Of a stretch of DNA of 64,000 bases, positions 44,607-64,000 are shown one piece after another (within the stretch, counting starts at the first letter, position 1; each line of letters opens with the position of its first letter). The notes beneath the pieces were generated by a model. That model did no database searches and had not been told where the DNA came from. It was given only the letters and a program-made list of their open reading frames with translations. Where the stretch lies: the NCBI RefSeq assembly GCF_030268885.1, contig NZ_BSSA01000015.1, positions 62,001 through 126,000 on the forward strand. The letters are read 5' to 3'. Both the position numbers and the translations under genes were made by a program. Origin of the DNA: Kitasatospora phosalacinea. Lineage in GTDB: Bacteria > Actinomycetota > Actinomycetes > Streptomycetales > Streptomycetaceae.

Positions 44607-45479
44607 GTGACCGGCCACCTCGCGGACGGCCACCCGCGGATCTGGGCGGTCAGCGACCTGCACGTCGCCCACCCCGCCAACCGCGCCGTCGTCGACCGGC
44701 TGCGGCCCGCCCACCCCGGCGACTGGCTGCTCGTCGCCGGTGACGTCGGCGAACTGTACGCCGACGTCACCGCCGCCCTCGACCTGCTGGCCGCCCGCTT
44801 CGCCAAGGTGGTCTGGACCCCGGGCAACCACGAACTGTGGACCCACCCGCACGACCCGGTCACCCTGCGCGGCGAGCACCGCTACCACCGCCTCGTCGAG
44901 CACTGCCGCAGCCGCGGCATCGCCACCCCGGAGGACCCGTACCCGGTCTGGACCGGGCCCGGCGGACCCGTCGTGGTCGCCCCGCTGTTCGTGCTCTACG
45001 ACTACACCTTCCGGCCCCCCGGCACCCGCACCGCCGCCGAGGCGCTGGCCGTCGCCGAGGCCGCCGGGATCGTCTGCACCGACCAGTTCCTGCTGCACCC
45101 CGACCCGTACCCCAGCCGCGAGGACTGGTGCCGGGCCCGGGTCGCCCGCACCGAGGAACGGCTCGCCGCGCTGCCCGCGGACCTGCCGACCGTGCTGGTC
45201 AACCACTACCCGCTGGTGCGCGAGCCCACCGAGGTGCTGCGGCACCCCGAGTTCGCCCAGTGGTGCGGCACCGAGGCCACCGCCGACTGGCACCGGCGCC
45301 ACCGGGCCGTCGACGCCGTCTACGGCCACCTGCACATCCCGCGCCGCACCGTGTACGACGGCGTGCGCTTCACCGAGGTCTCGCTCGGCTACCCGCGCGA
45401 GCGCAGCCACCGCCCGCCCGCCGAACCGCTGCAGCAGATCGTGCCCGCACCGGTGCCCACCTGGGGAGGACGACTGTGA
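44607..45479 (+). CDS. Metallophosphoesterase resembling mycobacterial PptH (4'-phosphopantetheinyl hydrolase)
   Basis: 290 residues. Calcineurin-like metal motifs are all seen: SDLH (16-19), GDVGE (45-49), GNHE (73-76), a VNHYPL motif and GHLHIP. No signal peptide. The overall pattern (NHELW, LYDYTF, a late EVSLGYPRE) closely recalls Mycobacterium Rv2795c, which removes phosphopantetheine from carrier proteins and is encoded beside the transferase PptT. Here too the next gene, overlapping by four bases, is a phosphopantetheinyl transferase. The likely role is to strip stalled or misloaded arms from ACPs so they can be primed again. GTG start with GGGGGAG before it. Function is by resemblance and context. 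Confidence 0.8.
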   Translation: MTGHLADGHPRIWAVSDLHVAHPANRAVVDRLRPAHPGDWLLVAGDVGELYADVTAALDLLAARFAKVVWTPGNHELWTHPHDPVTLRGEHRYHRLVEHCRSRGIATPEDPYPVWTGPGGPVVVAPLFVLYDYTFRPPGTRTAAEALAVAEAAGIVCTDQFLLHPDPYPSREDWCRARVARTEERLAALPADLPTVLVNHYPLVREPTEVLRHPEFAQWCGTEATADWHRRHRAVDAVYGHLHIPRRTVYDGVRFTEVSLGYPRERSHRPPAEPLQQIVPAPVPTWGGRL

Positions 45480-46126
45480 TCGAGCGCATCCTGCCGGCCG
45501 CCGCGGTCGCCGTGCACACCGGCGACGACGCCGACGACGGCTACCCGCAGGAGGCCGCCCTGGTCGCCCGGGCCGTCCCCAAGCGGCAGCGCGAGTTCGC
45601 CGCCGCCCGCTGGTGCGCCCGCCGCGCGCTGGCCGGGATCGGCCACCCCGCCGGGCCGATCCTGACCGGCCCGCACAACGAACCGCTCTGGCCGGACGGC
45701 GTCGTCGGCAGCCTCACCCACTGCGAGGGCTACCGCGCCGCCGCGGTCGCCCGGGCCGGGGAGATCGCCTCGCTCGGGATCGACGCCGAACCCCACCTCG
45801 CCCTCCCCGAGGGCGTGCTGGAGGCCGTCACCCGGCCCGAGGAGCTGCCCGCCCTCGCCGAACTGCGGGCCGCGCACCCCGCCGTGCACTGGGGCAAGGT
45901 GCTGTTCAGCGCCAAGGAGTCCGTCTACAAGGCCTGGTTCCCGCTCCAGCGGCGGAAGTTGGGCTTCCAGGACGCGGCCCTGCGGTTCGACCCGCAGGAG
46001 CGCGCCTTCCGCGTCGCCCCGTCCCCGGTCCGGCCGGTGGACGGCGGCGAGCTGCTGACCAGGATGCGCGGCCGCTTCCTGGTCGACGGCCCACTGGTCG
46101 TCACCTCCGTCGTCGTCGAGGACTGA
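45476..46126 (+). CDS. 4'-phosphopantetheinyl transferase, Sfp/EntD/PptT type
   Basis: 216 residues. Motifs GSLTHCEGY (about 78-86), GIDAE (Asp103, Glu105) and FSAKESVYKAW (about 144-154) carry the metal- and CoA-binding residues. It transfers phosphopantetheine from CoA to the ACPs of this cluster, at least ten of which lie in this window counting the free and loading ACPs. GTG start overlapping the previous stop (GTGA), with GGGGAGGA six bases before it. A hairpin terminator follows within 10 bases. Confidence 0.94.
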   Translation: MIERILPAAAVAVHTGDDADDGYPQEAALVARAVPKRQREFAAARWCARRALAGIGHPAGPILTGPHNEPLWPDGVVGSLTHCEGYRAAAVARAGEIASLGIDAEPHLALPEGVLEAVTRPEELPALAELRAAHPAVHWGKVLFSAKESVYKAWFPLQRRKLGFQDAALRFDPQERAFRVAPSPVRPVDGGELLTRMRGRFLVDGPLVVTSVVVED

Positions 46127-46135
46127 GGACCCCGG

Positions 46136-46177
46136 CCCCTGCCCGGTCCCCCGCGCGGCGGGGGAGCGGAGCAGGGG
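46136..46177 (+). terminator. Hairpin terminator after the phosphopantetheinyl transferase
   Basis: An inner 8-base stem (46147-46154 with 46158-46165) and an outer 7-base stem (46136-46142 with 46171-46177) form one interrupted hairpin just after the operon. The rest of the 329-base gap up to 46455 is GC-rich and non-coding except for the promoter at 46347-46391. Confidence 0.7.
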
Positions 46178-46346
46178 TGCGCAGGGGTGGCCGGGACAGG
46201 GGTGGCCCGAGGGCCCGGCGGGACGACCGCCGGGGGCCGGGGCGCACCCCCGTGAGGACGCGAATCGTCGCAGGCGGGGCCGGATGCCGCCGCCGCGCGA
46301 CACCCCCGCACGGCACCGCGAGGGCGCCCGCTCAGGGGCCCGGCCC

Positions 46347-46391
46347 GGGGTCGGCTAGGGGTAGGGAGACGCCTTTCGGCGCTCCTACTGT
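46347..46391 (+). promoter_or_regulatory. Promoter with paired GGGGT boxes before the thioesterase-bearing PKS gene
   Basis: GGGGT at 46347-46351 and 46358-46362 are direct repeats 11 bases apart. TACTGT (46386-46391) begins 29 bases after the A of AGGGGT (46357). The leader before the ATG at 46456 would be about 58 bases. Confidence 0.65.
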
Positions 46392-46455
46392 GAGCCACGT
46401 GCTGTGAGCCACGTGCACCAGGTCCGCCGATACGTGATTGAAGGGTGAGGGCACC

Positions 46456-57775
<11,320 letters not shown>

Positions 57776-57777
<2 letters not shown>

Positions 57778-57810
57778 GGGTGGGTCGGGCCAACTACGCG
57801 TCTATAGCGT
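57776..57810 (+). promoter_or_regulatory. Internal promoter between PKS genes
   Basis: AGGGGT (57776-57781) overlaps the TAG stop of the thioesterase gene. TAGCGT (57805-57810) begins 29 bases later. The leader to the GTG at 57830 would be short, about 13 bases, with GGGAGA in it. Confidence 0.6.
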
Positions 57811-57829
57811 TCGAAACGGGAGACGGACA

Positions 57830-60800
57830 GTGACGGACAACGCCGAGGGAATGGTGGCCGGTACGCCCATGGCCAGCGAGGAAAAACTGCTCAGCTACCT
57901 CAAGCGGGCCACCACCGACCTGCGGGAGGCCCGGCGGCAGCTGCGCGACCACGAGCAGCGCGCCACCGAACCGATCGCGATCATCGGCATGGCCTGCCAC
58001 TACCCCGGCGGCATCGCCACCCCCGAGGACCTGTGGCGCCTGGTCGCCGACGGCACCGACGCCGTCGGCGCCTTCCCCGCCGACCGCGGCTGGGACCAGG
58101 AACGCTGCTACGACCCCACCGGGGAACGCCCCCGCACCAGCTACGTCAACCAGGGCGGCTTCCTCACCGACGCGGGCGACTTCGACGCCGAGTTCTTCGG
58201 CGTCTCCCCCCGCGAGGCCCTCACCACCGACCCGCAGCAGCGGCTCCTGCTCGAAGCCGCCTGGGAGGCCCTGGAGCGCGCCGGCATCCGCCCCGGCGCG
58301 CTGCGCGGCAGCGCCACCGGCGTCTACGCGGGCGTCATGTACCACGACTACCCGAACAGCAACTGCATCGGCAGCCTGATCTCCGGCCGGATCTCCTACA
58401 CCCTCGGCTTGGAGGGCCCGGCGGTCTCGGTCGACACCGCCTGCTCCTCCTCGCTGGTCGGCCTGCACCTCGCCGCCCAGGCCCTGCGCCGCGGCGAGTG
58501 CACCCTCGCCCTCGCGGGCGGCGTCGCCGTCATGGCCACCCCCGGCACCTTCGTCGACTTCAGCGAGCAGCGCGGCCTGGCCCCCGACGGCCGCTGCAAG
58601 CCCTTCGCCGACGCCGCCGACGGCACCGGCTGGGCCGAAGGCGCCGGCGTCCTCGTCCTCGAACGCCTCTCCGACGCCCGCCGCAACGGCCGCCGCGTGC
58701 TCGCGGTGCTGCGCGGCTCCGCCGTCAACCAGGACGGCGCCTCCAGCGGCTTCAGCGCCCCCAACGGTCCTGCCCAACAGCGGGTCATCCGGGCCGCATT
58801 GGCGGACGCGGGCCTGTCCGCGGCGGACGTGGACGCGGTCGAGGCGCACGGCACCGGCACCACGCTGGGCGACCCGATCGAGGCCCAGGCGCTGCTCGCC
58901 ACCTACGGGCGCGAGCGGCCGGGGGACGGTCGGCCGCTGTGGCTCGGCTCGATCAAGTCGAACATCGGGCACGCGCAGGCCGCGGCGGGTGTCGCGGGCG
59001 TCATCAAGATGGTGATGGCCCTGCAGCACGGCGTGCTGCCGCGCACCCTGCACGTCGACGCGCCCTCCACGCACGTGGACTGGAGCGGTGGCGGTGTGCA
59101 GTTGCTCACCGAGGAGGTGCCGTGGCCCGCGGGCGAACGCGTCCGGCGGGCCGCCGTCTCCGCGTTCGGCTTCAGCGGCACCAACGCGCACGTGATCCTG
59201 GAGCAGTACGAGGAGCCCGCCGCCGAACCTGTGGAGCAGCCCGGTGGTGTGGTGGCGTGGCCGGTGTCGGCGCGCAGTGCGCAGGCGTTGCGGGCGCAGG
59301 CGCAGCGGCTGCTGGAGGCGGTCGAGGGCTGCGAACCCGCTGCGGTGGGGCGGGCGTTGGCGACGGCGCGCACGCACTTCGAGCACCGGGCGGTGGCCGT
59401 CGGCGCCGAGCGCGGTGAGCTGCTGGCGGGCCTGCGGGCGATCGCCGAGGGCGAGGAGCCCGGACAGGTCAGCACCCCCGGGCGCACCGCGTTCCTGTTC
59501 ACCGGACAGGGCTCCCAACGCCTCGGCATGGGGCAGGAGCTGTACCGGGCGTACCCGGTGTTCGCCACCGCGCTCGACGAGGTGTGCGCGCTGCTGGACA
59601 AGGGCCTGGAGCGTCCGCTCAAGGACGTCATGTGGTCGGACGCGCAGGCGCTCAACCTCACCGGCTACGCGCAGTGCGCGCTGTTCGCCCTCGAGGTCGC
59701 CCTGTACCGGCTCTACGCCTCCTGGGGCGTGCGCCCCGACGCGGTGGCCGGGCACTCCATCGGCGAGTACGCCGCCGCCCACGCAGCCGGGGTGTGGTCG
59801 CTGGAGGACGCCTGCACCCTGGTCGGCGCCCGCGCCCGCCTGATGCAGGCCCTGCCCACCGGCGGCGCCATGACCGCCATCGCGGCGGCGGAGGACGAGG
59901 TCCGTGCCGCGCTGGTGCCGGGTGTGGACATCGCCGCCGTCAACGGCCCCCGCGCGGTGGTGGTCTCGGGCGAGGCCGAGGCGGTCGCCAAGGTCGCGGC
60001 GGGCTTCGAGCGCACCAAGGCGCTGACCGTCTCGCACGCCTTCCACTCCGCGCTGATGGAACCGATGCTCGACGAGTTCCACACCATCGCCGCCCAACTC
60101 ACCTACCACCAGCCGACCTTGACGGTCGTCTCGACCCTCACCGGCAAGGTCGCCGAGGAACTCACCTCCCCCGACTACTGGGTGCGCCAGGTCCGCGAGA
60201 GCGTCCGCTTCGCCGACGCGATCACCACCCTCACCGCCCTCAACACCACCCGCTTCCTCGAACTCGGCCCCGACGCCGTCCTGACCGCGGCGGCCGCCCA
60301 CAGCACCGAGGACCACCTGCTGGTGGCGACCCTGCGCCGCGACCGCCCCGAGACGCACACCGCCGTCACCGCCCTCGCCACCCTCCACACCCACGGCGCG
60401 CCCGTCGACTGGCACGCCTTCTACCCGGGCACCGGCCCCCACCCCGACCTGCCCACCTACCCCTTCCAGCGGCAGCGCTACTGGATCGAGGTGCCGTCCA
60501 CCGACGGCGACCCGTCCGCGCTGGGCCTGGAGGCCGTCGACCACCCGCTGCTGGGCGCGGCCACCGTGCCGGCCGACTCGGCGGGCGTGGTGCTGTCCGG
60601 GCTGCTGTCCACGGCGGCGCAGCCCTGGCTGGGGGATCACGTGGTGCTGGACACCGTGCTGTTCCCGGGGACGGGATTCGTCGAACTCGCTCTGCGGGCC
60701 GGGGCGGAGACCGGCTGCCCGGTGGTGCGGGACCTGACGCTGGAGGCGCCGTTGGCGGTGCCCGAGCAGGGGGCCGCCGTCCAGGTGAGCGTGCAGGAAC

Positions 60801-63235
60801 CGGACGGGGACGGGTGCCGCCCGTTCGCCGTGCACGCCCGGGCCCGGGGTGGTGCCGGTGCGTGGGTGCGGCACGCGGCGGGGGTGTTGGCGCCGGAGGG
60901 CGCGGAGGGGCCGGGGCCCGACCTGGTGCGGTGGCCGCCCGCGGGGGCGGTGCCGATCGCGTGGGAGGGCGGGTACGAGCGGCTGGCCGAGGAGGGGTAC
61001 CGGTACGGTCCGGTGTTCCGGGGGCTGCGGGCCGCGTGGCGGGACGGCGAGGACCTGTACGCGGAGGTGTCGCTGCCGGAGACCGAGGCGGCCCGCGCCG
61101 ACGCGGCCCGCTACGGCCTGCACCCGGCGCTGCTGGACGCGGCCCTGCACGTGCAGTTGCTCGCGGACCTGCCCGCGGACGGTGGTGGTGCGGGCGCTGC
61201 GGCGCCGATGGTCCCGTTCGCGTGGAACGGGGTGACGCTCGCCGCGGCCGGTGCGGCCGCGCTGCGGGTGCGGATCAGCCCGGACGGCCCGGACACGGTG
61301 GTGGTGACGGTCGCGGACGCGTCCGGCCTGCCGGTGGCGGCGGTGCGGGGCCTGGTGGCACGGCCACTGACGCTGCAACAGGTGTCGGGCGGGGCAGGGG
61401 AGTTGCTGCACCGGCTGCACTGGGAGGCGGCCCCGCTCGGGGGCGCGTCCGAGGCGGCGGCCCGGGTGCTGCGGGTGCCCGCGCCGGCCGGGGAGGGCGA
61501 GCTGCCGACGGTGGTGCGCACCGTCCTGGACGGGGTGCTGGCGGAGGTCCGCTCGCACCTGGCCGACCCGGCGGGCGGTGTGCTGGCGGTGGTGACCGAG
61601 GGCGCGCTGCCGGTGAGTGCGGGGGAGTCCGGCGATCCGGGCACGGCGCCGGTGTGGGGCCTGCTGCGGGCCGCGGCCGCCGAGAACCCGGGGCGCTTCG
61701 TCCTGGTCGACGCCGAACCCGGCGCCGGGGAGGGGGAGTTGGCGCAGGCGCTGCGCAGCGGGGAGCCCGAGTCGGCGGTCCGCTCCGGTGCGCTGCTCGT
61801 GCCGCGGCTGCGGCGGGCGCCCGCCCCGGCGGCGGACCCGCTGGGCGGCTGGGACCGGGACGGGACCGTCCTGGTCACCGGCGGCACCGGCGGCCTGGGC
61901 GCGCTGCTGGCCCGCCACCTGGTGGTCGAGCACGGGGTGCGCCGCCTGCTGCTGACCAGCCGCCGCGGCCCGGCGGCCGAGGGCGCCCGCGAGCTGTGCG
62001 CGGAACTGGCCGCGCTCGGCGCGCACGCGCAGGCCGTGGCCTGCGACGTCGCCGACCGGGGCGCCGTCGCCGCGCTGCTCGCCGACGTCCCGGCCGCGCA
62101 CCCGCTGACCGCGGTGGTGCACGCCGCAGGCGTGGTCGACAACGGCCTGGTGGAGACGCTGACCCCGGAGCGCCTGGACGCGGTGCTGCGGCCCAAGGCC
62201 GACGGCGCCTGGCACCTGCACGAGTTGACGAAGGACCTGGACCTCGCGGCGTTCGTGTTGTTCTCCTCGGCGGCGGGCCTGGTGCTCGGCGCCGGGCAGG
62301 CCAACTACGCGGCCGCCAACGCCTTCCTGGACGCGCTGGCCGCGCACCGCCGCGCCGCCGGTCTGCCCGGTCTCTCGCTGGCCTGGGGCGCCTGGGCGGC
62401 GGACGGCGGCGGCCTGGCCGCCGAACTGGACGAGGCCGACCTGCGCCGCCTGCACCGCCTGGGCCTGCCGCCGATCACCGCGGCCGAGGGCCTGGCGCTG
62501 TTCGACGCCGCGCTGGGCGTCGCGTCCGGCTCGGCGTCCGGCCCCGCGCTCGGCGCCGCGTCCGGCGCGGACGGGGCGCTGCTGGTCCCGCTGCGGGTGG
62601 ACGCGGCGGCGCTGCGGGCCCGCACCGACGCGTTGCCCGCGGTGCTGCGCCTCCCGGCCGCGGCGGCGAAGCGCAGCGGCGGGAGCGGCGGCGGACCGGC
62701 GGCGGGGACGCTGCCGCGCGTGCTGGCGGGGCTGCCCGCCGGGGAGCGCGAGGAGTACCTGCTGGGCGTGGTCACCGGGCGGGTCGCCGCGGTCCTGGGC
62801 CACGGCTCGGAGTCCGCGGTGCGGCCCGACCGGGCGCTGTCCGAACTCGGCTTCGACTCGCTCACCGCGGTCGAACTGCGCAACCAGCTGGGCGCGTTGG
62901 CCGGGCGCAGCCTCCCGGCGACGCTGGTCTTCGACCACCCGACGCCCGCCGCGCTGGCCCGCCACCTGCGGGAGCTGATCGACCCGGCGGCCGCCGACCC
63001 GGCCGCGCACGTGCACGCCGAACTCGACCGGCTGGAGGCGCTGCTGACCGCGGCCGACCCGGCCGCCCCGGGCCGTCCGGCGGTCGCCGCCCGGCTCGAG
63101 GCGCTGCTGCGCCGCTGGCAGGCGCAGGGCGCGACCACCGGCCTCCCCGCCGACGGGGAGCCGGAGCAGGACTTGGAACAGGCCAGTGACGACGAGCTCT
63201 TCCTCGTCCTCGACCAGGAGTGGGGCACGCAGTGA
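57830..63235 (+). CDS. Type I PKS, one module: KS-AT-DH-KR-ACP
   Basis: 1,801 residues. N-terminal docking coiled coil of YLKRAT type ([18 protein letters not shown]). KS Cys in DTACSSSL (about 204). AT GHSIGE (about 642) and HAFH (about 738), so malonyl type. [12 protein letters not shown] (Asp where HxxxGxxxxP has Gly) with [15 protein letters not shown] (about 1351), VDN in place of LDD, Tyr and Asn kept. ACP LGFDSL (about 1674). There is no ER or TE. The C-terminus ([13 protein letters not shown]) is a docking tail suiting the next gene's N-terminus. GTG start with GGGAGA before it. From about 60590 to 61420 codon choice shifts to more G-ending codons, at the DH, which may mark a domain swap. 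Its KS-AT copies that of the minus-strand gene 7184-12727. Confidence 0.95.
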   Translation: MTDNAEGMVAGTPMASEEKLLSYLKRATTDLREARRQLRDHEQRATEPIAIIGMACHYPGGIATPEDLWRLVADGTDAVGAFPADRGWDQERCYDPTGERPRTSYVNQGGFLTDAGDFDAEFFGVSPREALTTDPQQRLLLEAAWEALERAGIRPGALRGSATGVYAGVMYHDYPNSNCIGSLISGRISYTLGLEGPAVSVDTACSSSLVGLHLAAQALRRGECTLALAGGVAVMATPGTFVDFSEQRGLAPDGRCKPFADAADGTGWAEGAGVLVLERLSDARRNGRRVLAVLRGSAVNQDGASSGFSAPNGPAQQRVIRAALADAGLSAADVDAVEAHGTGTTLGDPIEAQALLATYGRERPGDGRPLWLGSIKSNIGHAQAAAGVAGVIKMVMALQHGVLPRTLHVDAPSTHVDWSGGGVQLLTEEVPWPAGERVRRAAVSAFGFSGTNAHVILEQYEEPAAEPVEQPGGVVAWPVSARSAQALRAQAQRLLEAVEGCEPAAVGRALATARTHFEHRAVAVGAERGELLAGLRAIAEGEEPGQVSTPGRTAFLFTGQGSQRLGMGQELYRAYPVFATALDEVCALLDKGLERPLKDVMWSDAQALNLTGYAQCALFALEVALYRLYASWGVRPDAVAGHSIGEYAAAHAAGVWSLEDACTLVGARARLMQALPTGGAMTAIAAAEDEVRAALVPGVDIAAVNGPRAVVVSGEAEAVAKVAAGFERTKALTVSHAFHSALMEPMLDEFHTIAAQLTYHQPTLTVVSTLTGKVAEELTSPDYWVRQVRESVRFADAITTLTALNTTRFLELGPDAVLTAAAAHSTEDHLLVATLRRDRPETHTAVTALATLHTHGAPVDWHAFYPGTGPHPDLPTYPFQRQRYWIEVPSTDGDPSALGLEAVDHPLLGAATVPADSAGVVLSGLLSTAAQPWLGDHVVLDTVLFPGTGFVELALRAGAETGCPVVRDLTLEAPLAVPEQGAAVQVSVQEPDGDGCRPFAVHARARGGAGAWVRHAAGVLAPEGAEGPGPDLVRWPPAGAVPIAWEGGYERLAEEGYRYGPVFRGLRAAWRDGEDLYAEVSLPETEAARADAARYGLHPALLDAALHVQLLADLPADGGGAGAAAPMVPFAWNGVTLAAAGAAALRVRISPDGPDTVVVTVADASGLPVAAVRGLVARPLTLQQVSGGAGELLHRLHWEAAPLGGASEAAARVLRVPAPAGEGELPTVVRTVLDGVLAEVRSHLADPAGGVLAVVTEGALPVSAGESGDPGTAPVWGLLRAAAAENPGRFVLVDAEPGAGEGELAQALRSGEPESAVRSGALLVPRLRRAPAPAADPLGGWDRDGTVLVTGGTGGLGALLARHLVVEHGVRRLLLTSRRGPAAEGARELCAELAALGAHAQAVACDVADRGAVAALLADVPAAHPLTAVVHAAGVVDNGLVETLTPERLDAVLRPKADGAWHLHELTKDLDLAAFVLFSSAAGLVLGAGQANYAAANAFLDALAAHRRAAGLPGLSLAWGAWAADGGGLAAELDEADLRRLHRLGLPPITAAEGLALFDAALGVASGSASGPALGAASGADGALLVPLRVDAAALRARTDALPAVLRLPAAAAKRSGGSGGGPAAGTLPRVLAGLPAGEREEYLLGVVTGRVAAVLGHGSESAVRPDRALSELGFDSLTAVELRNQLGALAGRSLPATLVFDHPTPAALARHLRELIDPAAADPAAHVHAELDRLEALLTAADPAAPGRPAVAARLEALLRRWQAQGATTGLPADGEPEQDLEQASDDELFLVLDQEWGTQ
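58246..60480 (+). repeat. KS-AT segment nearly identical to 10085-12330 on the opposite strand
   Basis: Partner of the minus-strand copy. The two lie about 48 kb apart in inverted orientation, so recombination between them would flip the whole middle of the cluster. Ends are approximate. Confidence 0.8.
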
Positions 63236-64000
63236 ACGGGCCGGGTGCGAAGGGGCGGGGGATGGAAGACCGGACCACGGACAGGCAGGACGCGGGCACC
63301 GCGGACAAGCTGCGCGACTACCTCAAACGCGCGACCGCCGACCTGCAGCAGACCAAGCGGCGGCTGCGCGAGATCGAGGAGGCCGCGGCCGAACCGATCG
63401 CGATCGTCGGCATGGCCTGCCGCTACCCGGGCGGCGTCGCCGGGCCGCAGGACCTGTGGGAGCTGGTCTCCCGGGGGCGGGACGCGATCGGCGACTTCCC
63501 CACCGACCGCGGCTGGGACGTCGAGGCGATCTACGACCCGGAGCCCGGGAAGCCGGGCCGGACGTACGTGCGCCAGGGCGGGTTCCTGCCCGGCGCCGGG
63601 GGCTTCGACGCCGAGTTCTTCGGGATCAGCCCCAACGAGGCCCGGCGCGCCGACCCGCAGCAGCGCGTCCTGCTGGAGGTCTGCTGGGAGGCGTTCGAGC
63701 GGGCCGGGCTGGACCCGCTGGCGCTGCACGGCAGCGACACCGGCGTCTACACCGGCCTGATGTACCACGACTACATCCAGGGCAGTCCGGGCGGCAGCCT
63801 GGTCTCCGGCCAGGTCGCGTACAGCCTCGGCCTGCACGGCCCGGCGATCTCGCTGGACACCGCCTGCTCCTCCTCGCTGGTCGCCGTCCACCTGGCCTGC
63901 CAGGCGCTGCGCCGCGGCGAGGTGGAACTGGCGCTGGCGGGCGGGGTCACCGTGATGGGCACCCCGGAGATGTTCGTCGACTTCAGCCGCCAGCGCGGCC
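63232..64000 (+). CDS. Type I PKS, start of gene: docking domain and partial KS; 3' end outside window
   Basis: 256 codons before the window ends. The N-terminal coiled coil ([18 protein letters not shown]) is of the same docking type as gene 57830-63235 and suits that gene's C-terminal tail. KS start [15 protein letters not shown] and active Cys in DTACSSSL (about 212) are seen; the two His motifs lie beyond the edge. The GTG at 63232 overlaps the previous stop (GTGA), as at several junctions here. An ATG at 63262 with a G-rich stretch before it is a fair second choice. The KS motif ARRADPQQR replaces the usual AMDPQQR. The downstream content is unknown. Confidence 0.93.
   Translation, partial: MNGPGAKGRGMEDRTTDRQDAGTADKLRDYLKRATADLQQTKRRLREIEEAAAEPIAIVGMACRYPGGVAGPQDLWELVSRGRDAIGDFPTDRGWDVEAIYDPEPGKPGRTYVRQGGFLPGAGGFDAEFFGISPNEARRADPQQRVLLEVCWEAFERAGLDPLALHGSDTGVYTGLMYHDYIQGSPGGSLVSGQVAYSLGLHGPAISLDTACSSSLVAVHLACQALRRGEVELALAGGVTVMGTPEMFVDFSRQRG

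Overview
The window is about 75% G+C, uses GTG and TTG as well as ATG starts, and has genes chained by GTGA/ATGA overlaps. It reads as chromosome of a Streptomyces- or Kitasatospora-like actinomycete. Nearly all of it is one modular type I polyketide synthase (PKS) cluster. A set of small genes in the middle matches the vicenistatin-type route that makes and loads a beta-amino acid starter, so the best overall call is a macrolactam cluster. The starter is probably 3-amino-2-methylpropionate, made from glutamate through 3-methylaspartate.

Left part, minus strand (34841 down to 1612). One long operon runs: 3-methylaspartate-type adenylating enzyme, PLP decarboxylase, glutamate mutase small subunit, glutamate mutase large subunit, cytochrome P450, then three PKS genes holding a bare loading ACP plus modules 1-3, one module, and one module. 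At the far left a truncated LuxR-family (LAL-type) regulator faces this operon across a strong bidirectional terminator.

Middle part (34842-46126). This holds the acyltransferase and the aminopeptidase that would transfer and deprotect the starter (minus), a NarL-type response regulator with its histidine kinase (minus), a stand-alone ACP (minus), a second amino acid adenylating enzyme (plus), an ABC exporter of FtsX-type permease and ATPase (minus), and a plus-strand operon of type II thioesterase, PptH-like metallophosphoesterase and phosphopantetheinyl transferase.

Right part, plus strand (46456-64000). Three PKS genes follow: a two-module gene ending in the thioesterase, a one-module gene, and the start of another that runs off the window. 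Gene order is not reaction order. Docking-domain types suggest PKS 12724-28917, then 7184-12727, 1612-7152, 57830-63235, 63232 onward, then the thioesterase gene last.

Every complete module is KS-AT-DH-KR-ACP. No enoylreductase was seen and all but one AT carry malonyl-type motifs, so the product should be a strongly unsaturated, little-branched polyene macrolactam. At least nine modules are visible, which gives a ring of at least 22 atoms if each acts once.

The sequence also shows two sets of repeated regulatory DNA. One is an AGGGG box 28-30 bases before a -10-like hexamer at most biosynthetic promoters. The other is a different 16-base partial dyad shared by the two-component operon and the ABC exporter. 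I saw no tRNA, rRNA, CRISPR array, insertion sequence or phage gene.
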